Shown here piece by piece: positions 8,545 to 24,736 of a DNA stretch of 64,000 nt. How positions within the stretch are numbered: the stretch's first letter is position 1; the number at the start of each line of letters is the position of its first letter. Under the pieces are notes generated by a model, which saw nothing but the letters and a program-made list of their open reading frames with translations, did no database searches and was not told where the DNA came from. Both the position numbers and the translations under genes were made by a program. The DNA comes from Fistulifera solaris (taxonomy: Eukaryota > Bacillariophyta > Bacillariophyceae > Naviculales > Stauroneidaceae), in the NCBI GenBank assembly GCA_030295235.1, contig AP026125.1, positions 62,001 through 126,000 on the forward strand, written 5' to 3'.

Positions 8545-11089
8545 TCACCTGCCAGGAGAGACACGCCTTTTACGGCGAGTTCCAACTGACTTCGAGCGAC
8601 CTCTATATTCTCGGACCTGGGGTTCCTCTTCTGCTGGTTTTTCTTCTTTCTCATAATCCACTGCTATACCCGGAGGGTCACTTCTCCTTATGGACCTTCC
8701 TCGCCGACGAGTTCTGTGCGTCGACGCATCGTCCAAGTCCCCTGAACGACGGCGGCTGACACTCCTCGATGATCTCGACCGTGAAGACGCTACTGTTCCG
8801 CTGTCATCAACACGACGGCGAGAGCGACTGCGATGCTGCGACAAACTGGGTCGATCGTCGCTTCTCCCCCGGCTCTGACTACGAGTAGCAACGCTCTTGT
8901 CGTCGCTACTTCTTTGGCGGGGACGGGGACGACCTCTCTCGTCTTCTTCGTTACGACCAGACTCACTTCTCTTCGGTGGCGAACTGCTTGTCTCACCTTC
9001 GCGGCGACGGCGACTTGATTGTGATCGCACCTCTTGCGAAGATGGTACAGTCTTCCTTTCACCGTTTCGGTCTCGACTTGGATGTTGGCTCCCTGTGGTG
9101 TCCTCTCGCTCGCGACGGGCTGATCGTGAACGAGTTTTGTCGTGATTGCTTTTTGACCGCTGTCTTGGTCTGTCGGTGTCGCCATTTGGTCGAGAATCAT
9201 CCGGTCGAGGGGTGCTTTCGGTGCTCTTTCGATGACGACTTGAAGAGCGCTTTCGTGAGCTACTATCGCACGAGTCGGATCTCTGTCGATGCGGAGTATT
9301 TCGTCGGACACGAAGATCGTCCATTTTGGTCTTAGTCTCTCGGTGACGTTCACTGCTTGGCTCATTAGGCTGTGCCTCGTCGGTGATGATGGGTTCAATG
9401 TTAGACTCGTCTGCTGGCGGGTCGCTACCATCACTTTTCCCTTTGAAGTTGACCACATACGATGCCGCATAGGCAGGAGCCATCACAGTGGCTCTTGCCG
9501 TCTTTGTAGCCGTGACTGTGGCTTTACTGGCAAGCATGACGCCAACCTTGGCCGTCTCCTTCGCCCTCAATGCCCCTACCTTTGCCGTCTCCTTTGCTTT
9601 ATAGGCGAGTTTACGAAATGATCTCGAAAAGTAGCTTGCTTGTGAGTGGCTACTGCTTGCAAGTAAATCATCTTTCGATCTGTCCTGACGCTTGCTAGGC
9701 TTTCGAACAGGTCCTCGTAAGTCCTGAAATGCGTCCTCATTCTTTAAGGATTGTCGTATTGAATCAATCAGCTCATCTCTCCGATGAACAGCCGTCTTTG
9801 AAGCTTCTTTGGGTTTCGCTGAATCCGTTTTATCCCACAAGTTTGATATCCGCTCGGTATCATCCAATCCAGACTCAGAAGAATCCTTATCATTTGTTGT
9901 GGGGAGTGCACTGCTCTTCGCGCTATCTACGTTGGCAGTTTCCTTCGATAGGAGAGATTTGCTAGACGTGGGCTTTCGCTTGTCACCGGTAAAAAAGCTA
10001 GAAATACTGGCCGTCTTGACGAACCTTGAGCGCAAAGATTCTCCGTGATTAGATGTCGACTTGATCTCCCGAGGAGGTTGTGCAGTGGATGATTTCCTCG
10101 GATTGAATGCTTGATTAAAGCCACCATGAAACGAATTCCACCGTTTGTTCACCTCAGCGATCGTTCTCGTTCCGGTTTCTTGGACAGGGCTCGCTTCTTG
10201 AGTCTCATCTAAACTATCGGATGATTCTTTTGGAAAAGATTGTTGATTTTCACCGGAGGAAGCCACTGTTTCTGCTGGTGCAACATTCGAACTGGAAATG
10301 TTGGCACTCGTCAAAGAACTTTCAAACACATCGCACAAATCCAGCGAGGCTTGATTTTTCCATTGAAAATTATCGGGAAACTCTACTTCTGTGTCTTTCG
10401 CATCCAAGTGACTCTCTTCTGCTTCCTTTTCGGGCTCCTTCTTCACCGTGCCCCTTACTAATCGGCTATCGGAGTTCCCTCGACGTAAACTAGAGCGCGT
10501 GTTGCCATTAACCCTGCGTTGCGGCCTCTCTCTTGCTTCTCTTCTACCTTCACGTTTTAGGGGAGACCCAACTTTCTCGGGAAGCGCTTGAATACTGTCA
10601 GTGGGTTGGTGAAGTGTGGCAGATTGTTTTTCTTTCAAACCGCGTTGCTGCTGATCGCTTTCCATCTTCTCGGATTCCTCCTCTTTTCGTGACCCCACTC
10701 GTCACTATCGTCTAGTTCATCGCGTTTGGAGGCTGTTTCGTCGAAGAGAACCGAAAGAAACGAATGCAGCGAATCGTTCGGAAGAGAGCTCCCCGCATCG
10801 GAGCCTTCTTTGGGATTGTCATGCACAACAACATTGAGTAAATTGCGTCGCGGGGAGTGTTCTCCTTCCACGTCTTCACCAAAGCTAGCTTCCGTAGCGC
10901 TTCCGTCCTTACGGACGATTCGACAGACTCTTCTTTCGTGGAACAAGGTGTCTCGTGGACCTCATGCGCTGAATCAGTCATCGCTACTAGATTGTTGCTG
11001 GATGATGTTGTATTACAGAAGCTCTCCATATTGACTACAGTTGGGAAGACTGCGTCGAAAGGTCTGTCGCTACAAGTCAGTTCGCCCAT
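8545..11089 (-). CDS. Hypothetical SR-rich protein (~845 aa) with an amphipathic repeat segment
   Basis: The minus-strand frame starting at ATG 11089 is joined to the 717-codon frame ending at 8545 through two one-base shifts, one near 10915-10920 and one in a G4 run at 10693-10696 (GAC GAG TGG GG followed by TCA CGA). The joined protein is rich in Ser, Arg, Glu and Asp. At about 9440-9620 it holds a helical, charge-alternating stretch with near-repeats (AYKAKETAKVGA, LRAKETAKVGV, then ASKATVTATKTARATV), like the 11-residue repeats of LEA or lipid-droplet-coat proteins. The last ~200 residues are Arg/Ser dipeptide-rich, as in splicing-associated RS domains. No catalytic domain is seen. Function unknown. 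Confidence 0.6.
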
Positions 11090-12017
11090 GTTTCCTTTAT
11101 TCGAAGGCAGTGAAGTGTTTCATAAGGGGGGAAAGGGAACAAAGCGTTCGACAACGGCGACGAGGCACAACAACATACGCGCAGTCGATAAACTCGTTTT
11201 ACTTCGTTGCGCCTTGTTTCGGCGCCCCGCGCATGCCCCGCGAACCGCGAAACACCGAACGCCGACCGTCTGACCGAAAATCCCAATACACTTTCATTGG
11301 CTACTTTTGTTTCTATTGTAGACACAGGTCTGATGCCTTTTTCGAACAGTATTGTACAAGACTTTTGAGCTTCTTGACAGAATAGAGATGGGCGCGATTT
11401 TCTATAAAAGTTAACTATTACTCCGTACTAAACAAAGAGCTGACGGAAGAGTACAAAAATACGAGAGTGTCTGAGTCGTGATTATTACAAATTTCTCGTT
11501 GTCTTCGGTCTTTTTGAATCAATGCATCTTCATTGGGAATTTGGACAATAAACTATGAAGAGGCTGTTCACTTCCTTCGTTTTCACTCCACTCTCCACTA
11601 TGTCTATCCCTCGTTTTCATACTACGTAATATTTCACACTTTCGCTGAGGTTCGGGATTAGTGACTGAAAATTTGAGTCGGCAAAGCGCAGTCATGGTCA
11701 TCCCGTGACGTTTGACCATGTCGCCCTGCGATCCTCGGCTATGAGCTATGAGCTACATTGTAAATCAGACTTTATTGCAACACTCACTTTCCACTTTCCA
11801 CCGCTTCGAAGACACCAATCATTCGCTCGGTAACCGAGACGGAGTTATTCCCGTTCTTTCGTTCAAATAAATTATAATAATATTGAAACGAGGTTCGGGG
11901 ATTCGGAGAGATGGGCGATTACAAGGTATCAGTGAGATGATATTATTTGCTCCTTATGCTATCCGGACTCACTTTTCTTCATCTCCTCGACCTTTTCAAA
12001 AGATAGAACCTGCAATC
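11090..12017. other. Divergent intergenic region
   Basis: Lies between the start of the minus-strand gene (11089) and the likely start of the next plus-strand gene. Small ORFs here (11041-11385 plus, 11077-11325 minus, 11519-11719 minus) look like chance frames. The stretch at 11860-11890 is AT-rich and could be promoter. Confidence 0.45.
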
Positions 12018-12539
12018 ATGCAACAAATTTTCCTAATAAATCCATTCCTGCTCGCCATGCAAAATCAAGATGACAAGAGGACTACGTGCAAGAGAGAGCA
12101 AACCAAAATGTCAATGATTCATACTTCCAACAAGAGAAAACGGAAGAATCAAGTTCACTTTGATGAGAGCCACAATCAAGTTCATGTTCGACATTCCACG
12201 CCGGAAGACTTGAAACGAGCTTGGATGCAAGATCGTGAGTACATGGTGATTCGCAAACGTCTGCTTCAAATTCTTTACAAGTTCAGCAAACTGGAGGGAA
12301 ATACCGCCCTGTTATGTCCCGACCAGGACTGTCTGTTGGGACTCGAGTCGTTCATTCGCAAATACGTGTACGGCACCAAAAGTAGGCAGCGTGCATTTGT
12401 ACGAGAAGTATGCTTGTATTACCGCTTGCAAGCTCAATTGGGAGTCCAAAAGGATTCGGAGGCTTTGCAAAAACTGGCGAGTGTATTCTCCAAAGGCGAC
12501 CGACTGAGAGCCATCCAAGAAGCACAGACAAGGCTATAA
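12018..12539 (+). CDS. Hypothetical diatom-type small protein (up to 218 aa)
   Basis: The frame opens at 11883, but ATG 12018, 12057 or 12108 are all plausible starts. ATG 12108 sits in the best CCAAAATG context, and residues before it look like translated leader. The conserved-looking part is basic KRKRKNQVHFDE, then HSTPEDLKRAWMQ, then GLESFIRKY and a C-terminal helix pair (QRAFVREVCLYYRLQAQLG, then LASVFSKGDRLRAIQEA). This layout (VxFDE motif, TPE..W segment, GLE..K motif, helical tail) is one I have seen repeatedly in diatom orphan proteins. Function is unknown. Confidence 0.65.
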   Translation: MQQIFLINPFLLAMQNQDDKRTTCKREQTKMSMIHTSNKRKRKNQVHFDESHNQVHVRHSTPEDLKRAWMQDREYMVIRKRLLQILYKFSKLEGNTALLCPDQDCLLGLESFIRKYVYGTKSRQRAFVREVCLYYRLQAQLGVQKDSEALQKLASVFSKGDRLRAIQEAQTRL

Positions 12540-13202
12540 TTCATAATTTTTCATATTTCGCACTTCATTCGCTATTCGTAGTGTTGTTTCACCTCTGCTT
12601 CCTTTATATGATCAACTTTTATTCACATGAAGCAAGTGAACATAGATTAATGGAAGTCTACTTTGAACGTCGGACATCCTAGGTATTTTGCGGGGATCTG
12701 GCCGAAACGACTTATCCAATAAAGAAAGAAGGCTTATTTGGACGATTATAACAATACCATTGTTGTAATGCATATCTAGAGAGTGTCAACGTTAAAGGGT
12801 TTAAAAACTGAAAAGTACTGGTAGTCGAAGCGACCACAGAATGAAGTACGGTACGGTACCGGTACGAGGTAATTGTTAAGAAACGGACAGACGACGAGAT
12901 GTTTGACAAGAGTTTGGGACTGTCAGTCACGCTTTTGATGTCATTGATCGCGCAACTTGACAATAAAATCGAGAAGATCGAGAATCGAGAACCTCGCGAA
13001 CTCTAAAAGAAGTCGTTTGAAAAATGCGAACCCTCCTAAACGAAGTCGATAGACGATCTCGTAACAACCCGAACGAAAGAAACGCACTCCGTAAAGAAAC
13101 AGGCCATTCGGCGCAGCATTATTTCAAAACAGAAACCAATCGCAAACATTAAAAAAAACACCAACAACCTGTAACAGAATCACATTCAAAAAAGTAACAA
13201 AC
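12540..13202. other. Intergenic region and leader of the transhydrogenase gene
   Basis: Contains a GGTACGGTACCGGTAC palindromic stretch at about 12848-12866 and, from about 13105, an A/C-rich leader with few T residues immediately before ATG 13203. The leader composition resembles that in front of the gene at 17516. Confidence 0.5.
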
Positions 13203-16200
13203 ATGTCGGATCTGAGAAATGCCGATGATCCCATCTGGATCGACGAAGTATGGCTCGACACCGTCGTCGTCGCTGGCTTGACCTGCTTCATTCTTTGTCT
13301 CATGGGTCTATCACAGGTGCGTCTTTTTGTTTTCGACACGTCAACCAACCGTCCTTCGCGTTTCTCACAACATTCTTCAACAGGTCCCCACGGCCAAAAT
13401 GGGCATACTCTACGGCGTTGTCGGAATGATTGCTCTTGTCGTAGCTTATTGGGTGGACGATACATACACATACGATGAAGGAACGTGGTTGATTGCGGCC
13501 AGTATGGCGCCCGGAGCAGTAGCTGGTCTCATCAGTGCGGTCGTCGTAGAAATGACCTCTTTGCCGGAAATGGTGGGAGCCTATAATGGATTCGGTGGTT
13601 TGGCTGCCGCCGTAGCGGGGTACGGTTTGTATTTGGATCCAGGTGCAACATTTTTAGTGCGAGACGGAATACGAGTAGTCGAACAAACGGACGAAATGTT
13701 GATTGTTCAAGCCATTGCTTTGTGGCTCAGTATTGTGATCGGTTTGATGACATTTACTGGGAGTATGGTGGCGACCCTCAAACTGCATGGAACGATTTCT
13801 AGCAAGTCGGTCATGATTCCAGCGCGTGGACTCTACACGGCGGTCATCTTCGCTGTCATGGTTGTCTTCGGCGTATTGGCCTTTGCCGGGGACCAAACAT
13901 GGAATGATCGTCAAGCCGGTATTGCCTACTTGGCCATTGTTGGAGCGGCAGCCGGCTTGTACGGATACACGGCTGTCATGGCGATAGGTGGCGGTGACAT
14001 GCCAGTTAGTATCAGCTTCCTCAATTCTTTGTCAGGATTTAGTACAACTGCTACTGGTTTCATGCTTTTCAATAAAGCACTCGTCGTTGCCGGAGCGTTT
14101 GTGGGGTGCAGCGGAATCATCTTGACGATCATCATGTGCAAAGCCATGAATCGCAATGTTACCAATGTACTGCTCGGAGGCTTCGGTGAAGGGTCTTCCT
14201 CAGAGCAAAAACAAGCAAAGTCAAAAGATGACGAGGAGGGTGACGTAACGATAGTAGAAGCAAGCGAAGTGGTGGAAACGTTAACTTCGGCCAAGTCAGT
14301 CATCATTGTTCCAGGGTATGGCATGGTACGTTTCGATTTCGTGGTATATCGTGCCTGCAAACTTGTTCCGAGCCTTTAACACAACTGCACGAATTCTTCC
14401 ATTCAGGCGGTGGCCAAAGCACAGCATGCCATTGCCGAGTTGACTACTCGTCTTCGTCGTTTGGGCATTATGGTTCGTTTCGCCATTCATCCCGTAGCTG
14501 GGCGAATGCCAGGACATATGAACGTGTTGTTGGCCGAAGCACATGTTCCATATGACATTACGGTCTCCATGGACCAAATTAATCAAGATTTCCCTTCGAC
14601 GGATGTCGTAGTCATCCTTGGTGGCAATGATATTGTCAACCCAGCGGCACAAACGGATCCCGACAGTCCCATTGCGGGGATGCCCGTATTGGAAGTGTGG
14701 AAAGCCAAAACAACGATTGTCATGAAACGAAGCCTTCGTGTCGGATACGCTGGTATTGAAAATCCATTGTTTTTGAAGCCCAACAATCGCATGTTCCTCG
14801 GGGACGCCAAAGAAAGCACCGAAAAGCTGGTCGCGTTGGTCGGTAATGTCAACAAAGATTCCGTCAGCGACACCGACGGCACCCATCTGGGAGATGAAGA
14901 GACGGCGGTTCCAAAGATATCCAAAGAAGAAAAGGAAATGCTGCAATTCGCGGAAGATTTATCCAAGTTACGAGAAGCTGTCTTTCTCAAAGTTGGTGTC
15001 ATTCGAGAAGTGGACCCAGATGAAGAAAAAAATCGCCATTGTTCCATCGGGTTGTAAAGATCTTATGAAACAAGGTATCCAAGTGTACGTGCAAAGCGGA
15101 GCTGGCGAAAAAGGACAGTTTTTCGATTCCATGTACGAATCCAACGGCGCGATTGTGCTTTCCTCCGCTCAACAAGTTCTGGACACGGTCGACATTTTGG
15201 TCAAGATTCGTGCACCCGCATTTCATCCAGACCTCGGCCAACACGAAGTTGACAGAATGTCGAACAAAACGTTAATCAGTTTCCTCGGACCCCGCACAGA
15301 AGAAGGAAAAACACTCATGGCACGCGCCGTTGAACACCAGGTCAATTTGTTGGCCGTCGATGCCATTCCCCGCATATCCCGCGCCCAGAGCCTCGACGTA
15401 TTGAGTTCGCAAGCCAAAGTCGCCGGGTACCGCGCCGTCATTCAAGCCGCGTATCAGTTGCAAAAATTCTGCAATGGTGAAATCACTTCGGCCGGCAGTT
15501 TCGAACCTTCCAAATTCTTAGTGGTGGGGGCCGGTGTCGCGGGGTTGGCCGCCATCAGCACAGCCTCCAATCTCGGCGCACACGTCCGTGCCTTTGATAC
15601 GCGATTGGAAACGAAAGAACAAGTCGAATCGCTCGGCGGACATTTTTTAGTGTTGGATTTTGGTAACGAGTCGGGTGGTGATGCGGCGGGGTATGCCAAA
15701 GTCATGAGTGATGCATTTTACGAAAAGAAATGGCCTTGTTTTTGCAACAAGCCAAAGAAGTGGATGTGATTATCACGACGGCGGCTATACCCGGTCGTCC
15801 AGCACCCGTACTGATTCAAGCCGAACACGTGAACGCCATGAAACCCGGCGGTGTCATTGTTGATTTGGCGGGTGGTAATTGCGCCCTGACTCGTCCGAAA
15901 CAAACGTATGTACACAATGGTATTACCATCATCGGCAGCGATATGACCAATCAAGCGATGAATTGGCAAGCTTCGACCATGTACAGCAACAATATCGTAA
16001 ATCTGTTTGGTATGTTGTGCAAAGATCGACAACTGAATTGGAATGCCAACGATCCGGTGATTCGTGGTATGACGTGCGTCTGGAATGGCGATATATTGTT
16101 TCCTCCTCCCGAAAGTATGACGGCGACAGCTGCCGCGCCGCAGCAAAATACTAGTGGTACCAAGAACACGACAAGCCCAGAAAGAAACCGAACAAGCCTT

Positions 16201-16583
16201 CGTTTTTGGAACACCGCCTCTGGGATTTGGCGTCCGTTCGTGAACTCTTGCTTGTGGGCGTGCTCGCCATCTTTTTTGCCGTGGTGGCCGCCTTTGCTCC
16301 CGTCGTGTTTTCCCAACAACTCGGTTATTTCATTTTAGCGGCCTTTTTGGGTTATTATTTGATTGAAAATGTCAATTCGGCGCTCTTCAGTCCGTTGATG
16401 AGTACGAGCAATGCTCTTTCTGGTGTGGTCATTTTGGGCGGTTTGCTCATGATTTCGGTAGAAATCGGTTCTCCGACAAGTACGTTGGGATGTATTTCGA
16501 CGTGTGTCGCCGCAATCAATGTCTTTGGAGGGTTTGCGGTATCGTATCGCATGTTACTCATGTTTAACAAGGAGAAGCTTTGA
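13203..16583 (+). CDS. NNT: Proton-translocating NAD(P) transhydrogenase, beta-alpha fused form (3 exons)
   Basis: Exons 13203-13316, 13384-14325 and 14407-16583; the introns are 67 and 81 bp with GT-AG ends. The protein starts with the PntB-type membrane domain (first helix in exon 1), continues to the NADP-binding dIII domain ([14 protein letters not shown] across intron 2, then [14 protein letters not shown] and [13 protein letters not shown]), then a linker, then the PntA-type NAD-binding dI domain ([29 protein letters not shown]) and the last membrane helices. It couples NADH to NADP+ hydride transfer with proton movement, in mitochondrial inner membrane in most eukaryotes. The beta-then-alpha order is that of apicomplexan and Entamoeba enzymes. 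The frame is broken at A7 15026-15032, A4 15723-15726 and near 16165, each by one base. No clear presequence is seen. Confidence 0.9.
13317..13383 (+). other. Transhydrogenase intron 1 (67 bp, GT-AG)
   Basis: CAG|GTGCGT at the donor and TTCAACAG|GTC at the acceptor join ...LMGLSQ to VPTAKMG in phase 0, restoring an unbroken PntB N-terminus. Confidence 0.85.
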
Positions 16584-17515
16584 AGGAGACGCGGAGGTGA
16601 AGGATAATATTGTTATGCCTCTTGCGTTGTCCGATGAAGCGAGCGGCAAACTGACTCAAAAACGTAGATCAAATCATTTAAGGAAGCTTCTATGAAAGTA
16701 GAAAAGCCTTTGCATGATGTTTAATTCTATTGTCTTTTGCTGGAAAACATAGATTGTTATTGTTTTGCTTCACTTTGTTTTTGCTGCCGTCGATCTCGTC
16801 GCCTCGAAACTTATTATGGCTCCAATTGTAGGACGACTTCTGCACTCTAGTTTTCATTATTTTCAAGCTAAATTGCGACCTAAATTTTGTCACTGGTTCT
16901 CCATTTCGGTATACTTCAACCATTCTTATCAAAGAATAATTCTCTTGAACATTTGTTGCAGTAAATGCTCCCGATATGTGGTATCGAAAGGCTGAGAGAT
17001 TTTTAACTTTTGGTAGTTACTATAAATGCAAAGTGTAGAGGACCTTTTACCACGACTGCGTTTCAGTCATGAGTCATGAGGGGGAGGTCACGGTAACCAA
17101 ACAATTACAGTATTTGAGTTACGTTCCGCTATGATCTTGTTTTATAGAAGCGACAATAAATTGGCAAAGCATGTTCTCCGGCACTCAGCTTCGACGAAAA
17201 GAGCCTCGTGCATTTTTTGACGGCACAAAAAACTCCGTGTTGCAAAGTGTTCGGATCCGTATCGTTTTGCTGTTTGATTGATTCCTAGATTCCCAAACCC
17301 GAGAGAGACCTACTTCCGACTGTAAACATGAGAGGAGCATCGAGTGTCACGGATCTTCTCGGGGATGCGAACCATACCGACGAGAACCTTGGGATTCGCC
17401 TTGCGAGGGAGTCGAACGAATTGGCTTTTTTGGTGAGATCCTGAGGAACACACAAAGAATGGTTTCATTCAAAGAAACTTAAAACAACAATTCAAGAACA
17501 AAAGCAAAAGCGAAC
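16584..17515. other. Intergenic region between transhydrogenase and PNO, with a 38-codon upstream ORF
   Basis: Mostly AT-rich sequence. A small frame at 17328-17444 starts MRGASSVTDLLG and ends 71 bp before the PNO start. It could be a regulatory upstream ORF, or a 5' exon with a GTGAGATC donor at about 17433. From 17445 the sequence is an A-rich leader (repeated AAC/AAG) up to ATG 17516. Confidence 0.5.
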
Positions 17516-23194
<5,679 letters not shown>

Positions 23195-23660
23195 AATGGA
23201 GTGAAGCATGTCGCTTTAGATACTTGTCCCGCCACAATGCATTGATCACAAATCACAATCCATATCTGATACTGAGCGTTATGAACTTTATCATACCTTT
23301 ACATTCTATTTGTTTGTACAAACGGCAGCATGCCACCTCGTGCTTTTTCGAGGTGAATCGTCACCATCGACCAGTTTCAGCACGGCTAGAATATTGGTTT
23401 TGTGGATACAAGGGCAGCAGTACTTCTCAGGGATGGGATCAAATCGAGGCGAATCGGTCGGAAAGTGTCTTTGTTGGTCAACAAACGTAAGTTGGAATGA
23501 ATGAATAACTAGGTGGCAAAGAGATTGTGGTTTTGATAATTAGTTTATATAAAGTGTTTCCCTTGTCCTCTGTGTTTGTCGCCGCAATTCCGGCTCCAAC
23601 ACGTGAGGTTGACAATAAAATACTTCCCAAATTTGGTCAGTGCAGCCTCCGACAAGTGAC
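23195..23660. other. 3' flank of PNO
   Basis: Nothing recognisable. Short frames (23188-23490, 23310-23504) lack protein-like features. Confidence 0.4.
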
Positions 23661-23954
23661 CTACCCGATCGTCGTGGTTGTTTTTCTGTGGCCGACAGGA
23701 ATTAGTAGCAGCGGCCTGAAGTCTGTGGGGCCGGACATCACTTGTGGCGCGCATATTCCTAGCTCTGGTCTAGTATAGAGGTAGCCCCCCTCTGTGATAT
23801 GCACACAGCCTTGTGGCACCACTATCCTGTGCGGTGGCTCATCTTCTTGTGATGGTAAAGGAGCCCCCCTCGTGCACCGAAAGCCCTCACCTAAAACATC
23901 GCGATCTGCGACCGCCAACTCCTCTGGAGTGTGAGCCCCACTGGTTCTCGGCAT
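23661..23954 (-). CDS. Unrecognised 97-aa ORF, last of a compact minus-strand cluster
   Basis: Begins MPRTSGAHTPEELAVADRD and holds a His/Pro/Val-rich middle (PPHRIVVPQGCVHITEGGYL). No family is recognised. It is included because it lies head to tail behind the ORFs at 24099, 24369 and 24737 on the same strand, in DNA that looks more GC-rich than its surroundings. It may be a chance frame. Confidence 0.3.
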   Translation of the reverse strand: MPRTSGAHTPEELAVADRDVLGEGFRCTRGAPLPSQEDEPPHRIVVPQGCVHITEGGYLYTRPELGICAPQVMSGPTDFRPLLLIPVGHRKTTTTIG

Positions 23955-24098
23955 GCTGAAATACGCTAGTACAAAGGAAACCGGACTTTGGGGCCGCGCT
24001 CCCAGTGACAGCCACCTACTTCGAATTCTGGCTCATTAGAACCCCTGATTAGCGGTAGCTGGCCTGTGTGGACCCTCTGTAATGGCGGAGTGTAACTG

Positions 24099-24347
24099 CT
24101 ACAGTCGAAGAGGGAAGCGAGTATCGTTCACGCATCCCACTGTGCTGCCAGCTATTTCTGTTGTGAATACGACCAGAGCGTCCAGTGCCGCTATCACGAT
24201 GTATATGGCCTTTGCAAACCACTGCGCGTCATGTAAGCGGTGGCGTTCATGGCGATGTGCGCGAGTGCTAGTTAGTGCATACGGCCCTAACAAGCAGCCC
24301 CGCCCGATGACCCTCAGCAACTTTGGCACGGTTAAACGCCTGTACAC
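24099..24347 (-). CDS. Unrecognised 82-aa ORF with one hydrophobic segment
   Basis: Begins MYRRLTVPKLLRVIGRG and contains a single candidate membrane helix (AIYIVIAALDALVVFTTEIAG). It starts 22 bp after the stop of the ORF at 24369. A plus-strand frame (24082-24372) covers the same bases and cannot be excluded. No homology is recognised. Confidence 0.3.
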   Translation of the reverse strand: MYRRLTVPKLLRVIGRGCLLGPYALTSTRAHRHERHRLHDAQWFAKAIYIVIAALDALVVFTTEIAGSTVGCVNDTRFPLRL

Positions 24348-24368
24348 TATCGGACGGCCCCCCTTCTA

Positions 24369-24665
24369 TTAGACTGTCAGCCATGCCGCGAGCCGGCCAA
24401 TCACGCAGCAGGACAGTATTGTCACTGTGAGGGATAGCCACTCTTGCGGTAGGGTGGCTGCAAAGCCGAATAGAGACCCAATCACTGATGCCTCGAGCGA
24501 TGCCCCTAGACCCGCCCGCTTCGATACATCATAGAAAGACGTGGGCCCACATACTTCGGACCTCGATAGTAACAAAGGTATCACAGCTTGTGCTGGACCA
24601 GCTGTAGTCAAGCCTATCAAAGGCCCTGCACTCAAAAGCAGGAATCGCTGAGAACTCTCCGCCAT
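24369..24665 (-). CDS. Unrecognised 98-aa hydrophobic ORF (two or three membrane segments)
   Basis: Begins MAESSQRFLLLSAGPLIG. Hydrophobic stretches lie at about residues 7-32, 53-70 and 76-95, separated by a polar loop with CGPTSFYDVSKRAG. It starts 72 bp downstream of the larger ORF at 24737. The close head-to-tail packing of small hydrophobic ORFs is unlike the host genes around it. Confidence 0.35.
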   Translation of the reverse strand: MAESSQRFLLLSAGPLIGLTTAGPAQAVIPLLLSRSEVCGPTSFYDVSKRAGLGASLEASVIGSLFGFAATLPQEWLSLTVTILSCCVIGRLAAWLTV

Positions 24666-24736
24666 GTTTGTAAAAACTGCCGCCCGTTGTGGCTATAGTA
24701 AGGAAAACCCCGTACCTGCATACTACTGGCGCCAGT

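Noticed and set aside
8690-10715. Long plus-strand frames antisense to the SR-rich gene (for example 8976-9335, 9289-9621)
   Set aside because: They mirror the Arg/Ser-biased minus-strand codons. The minus-strand frame is far longer and has coherent composition.
10840-10920. Intron starting GTAAGG in the minus-strand gene near 10.9 kb
   Set aside because: Possible acceptors restore the wrong frame and would remove well-formed protein sequence, so a one-base error is preferred.
24082-24372. Plus-strand 96-codon frame in the compact cluster
   Set aside because: It overlaps a minus-strand frame that fits the head-to-tail pattern; neither is proven, and the minus one was kept at low confidence.
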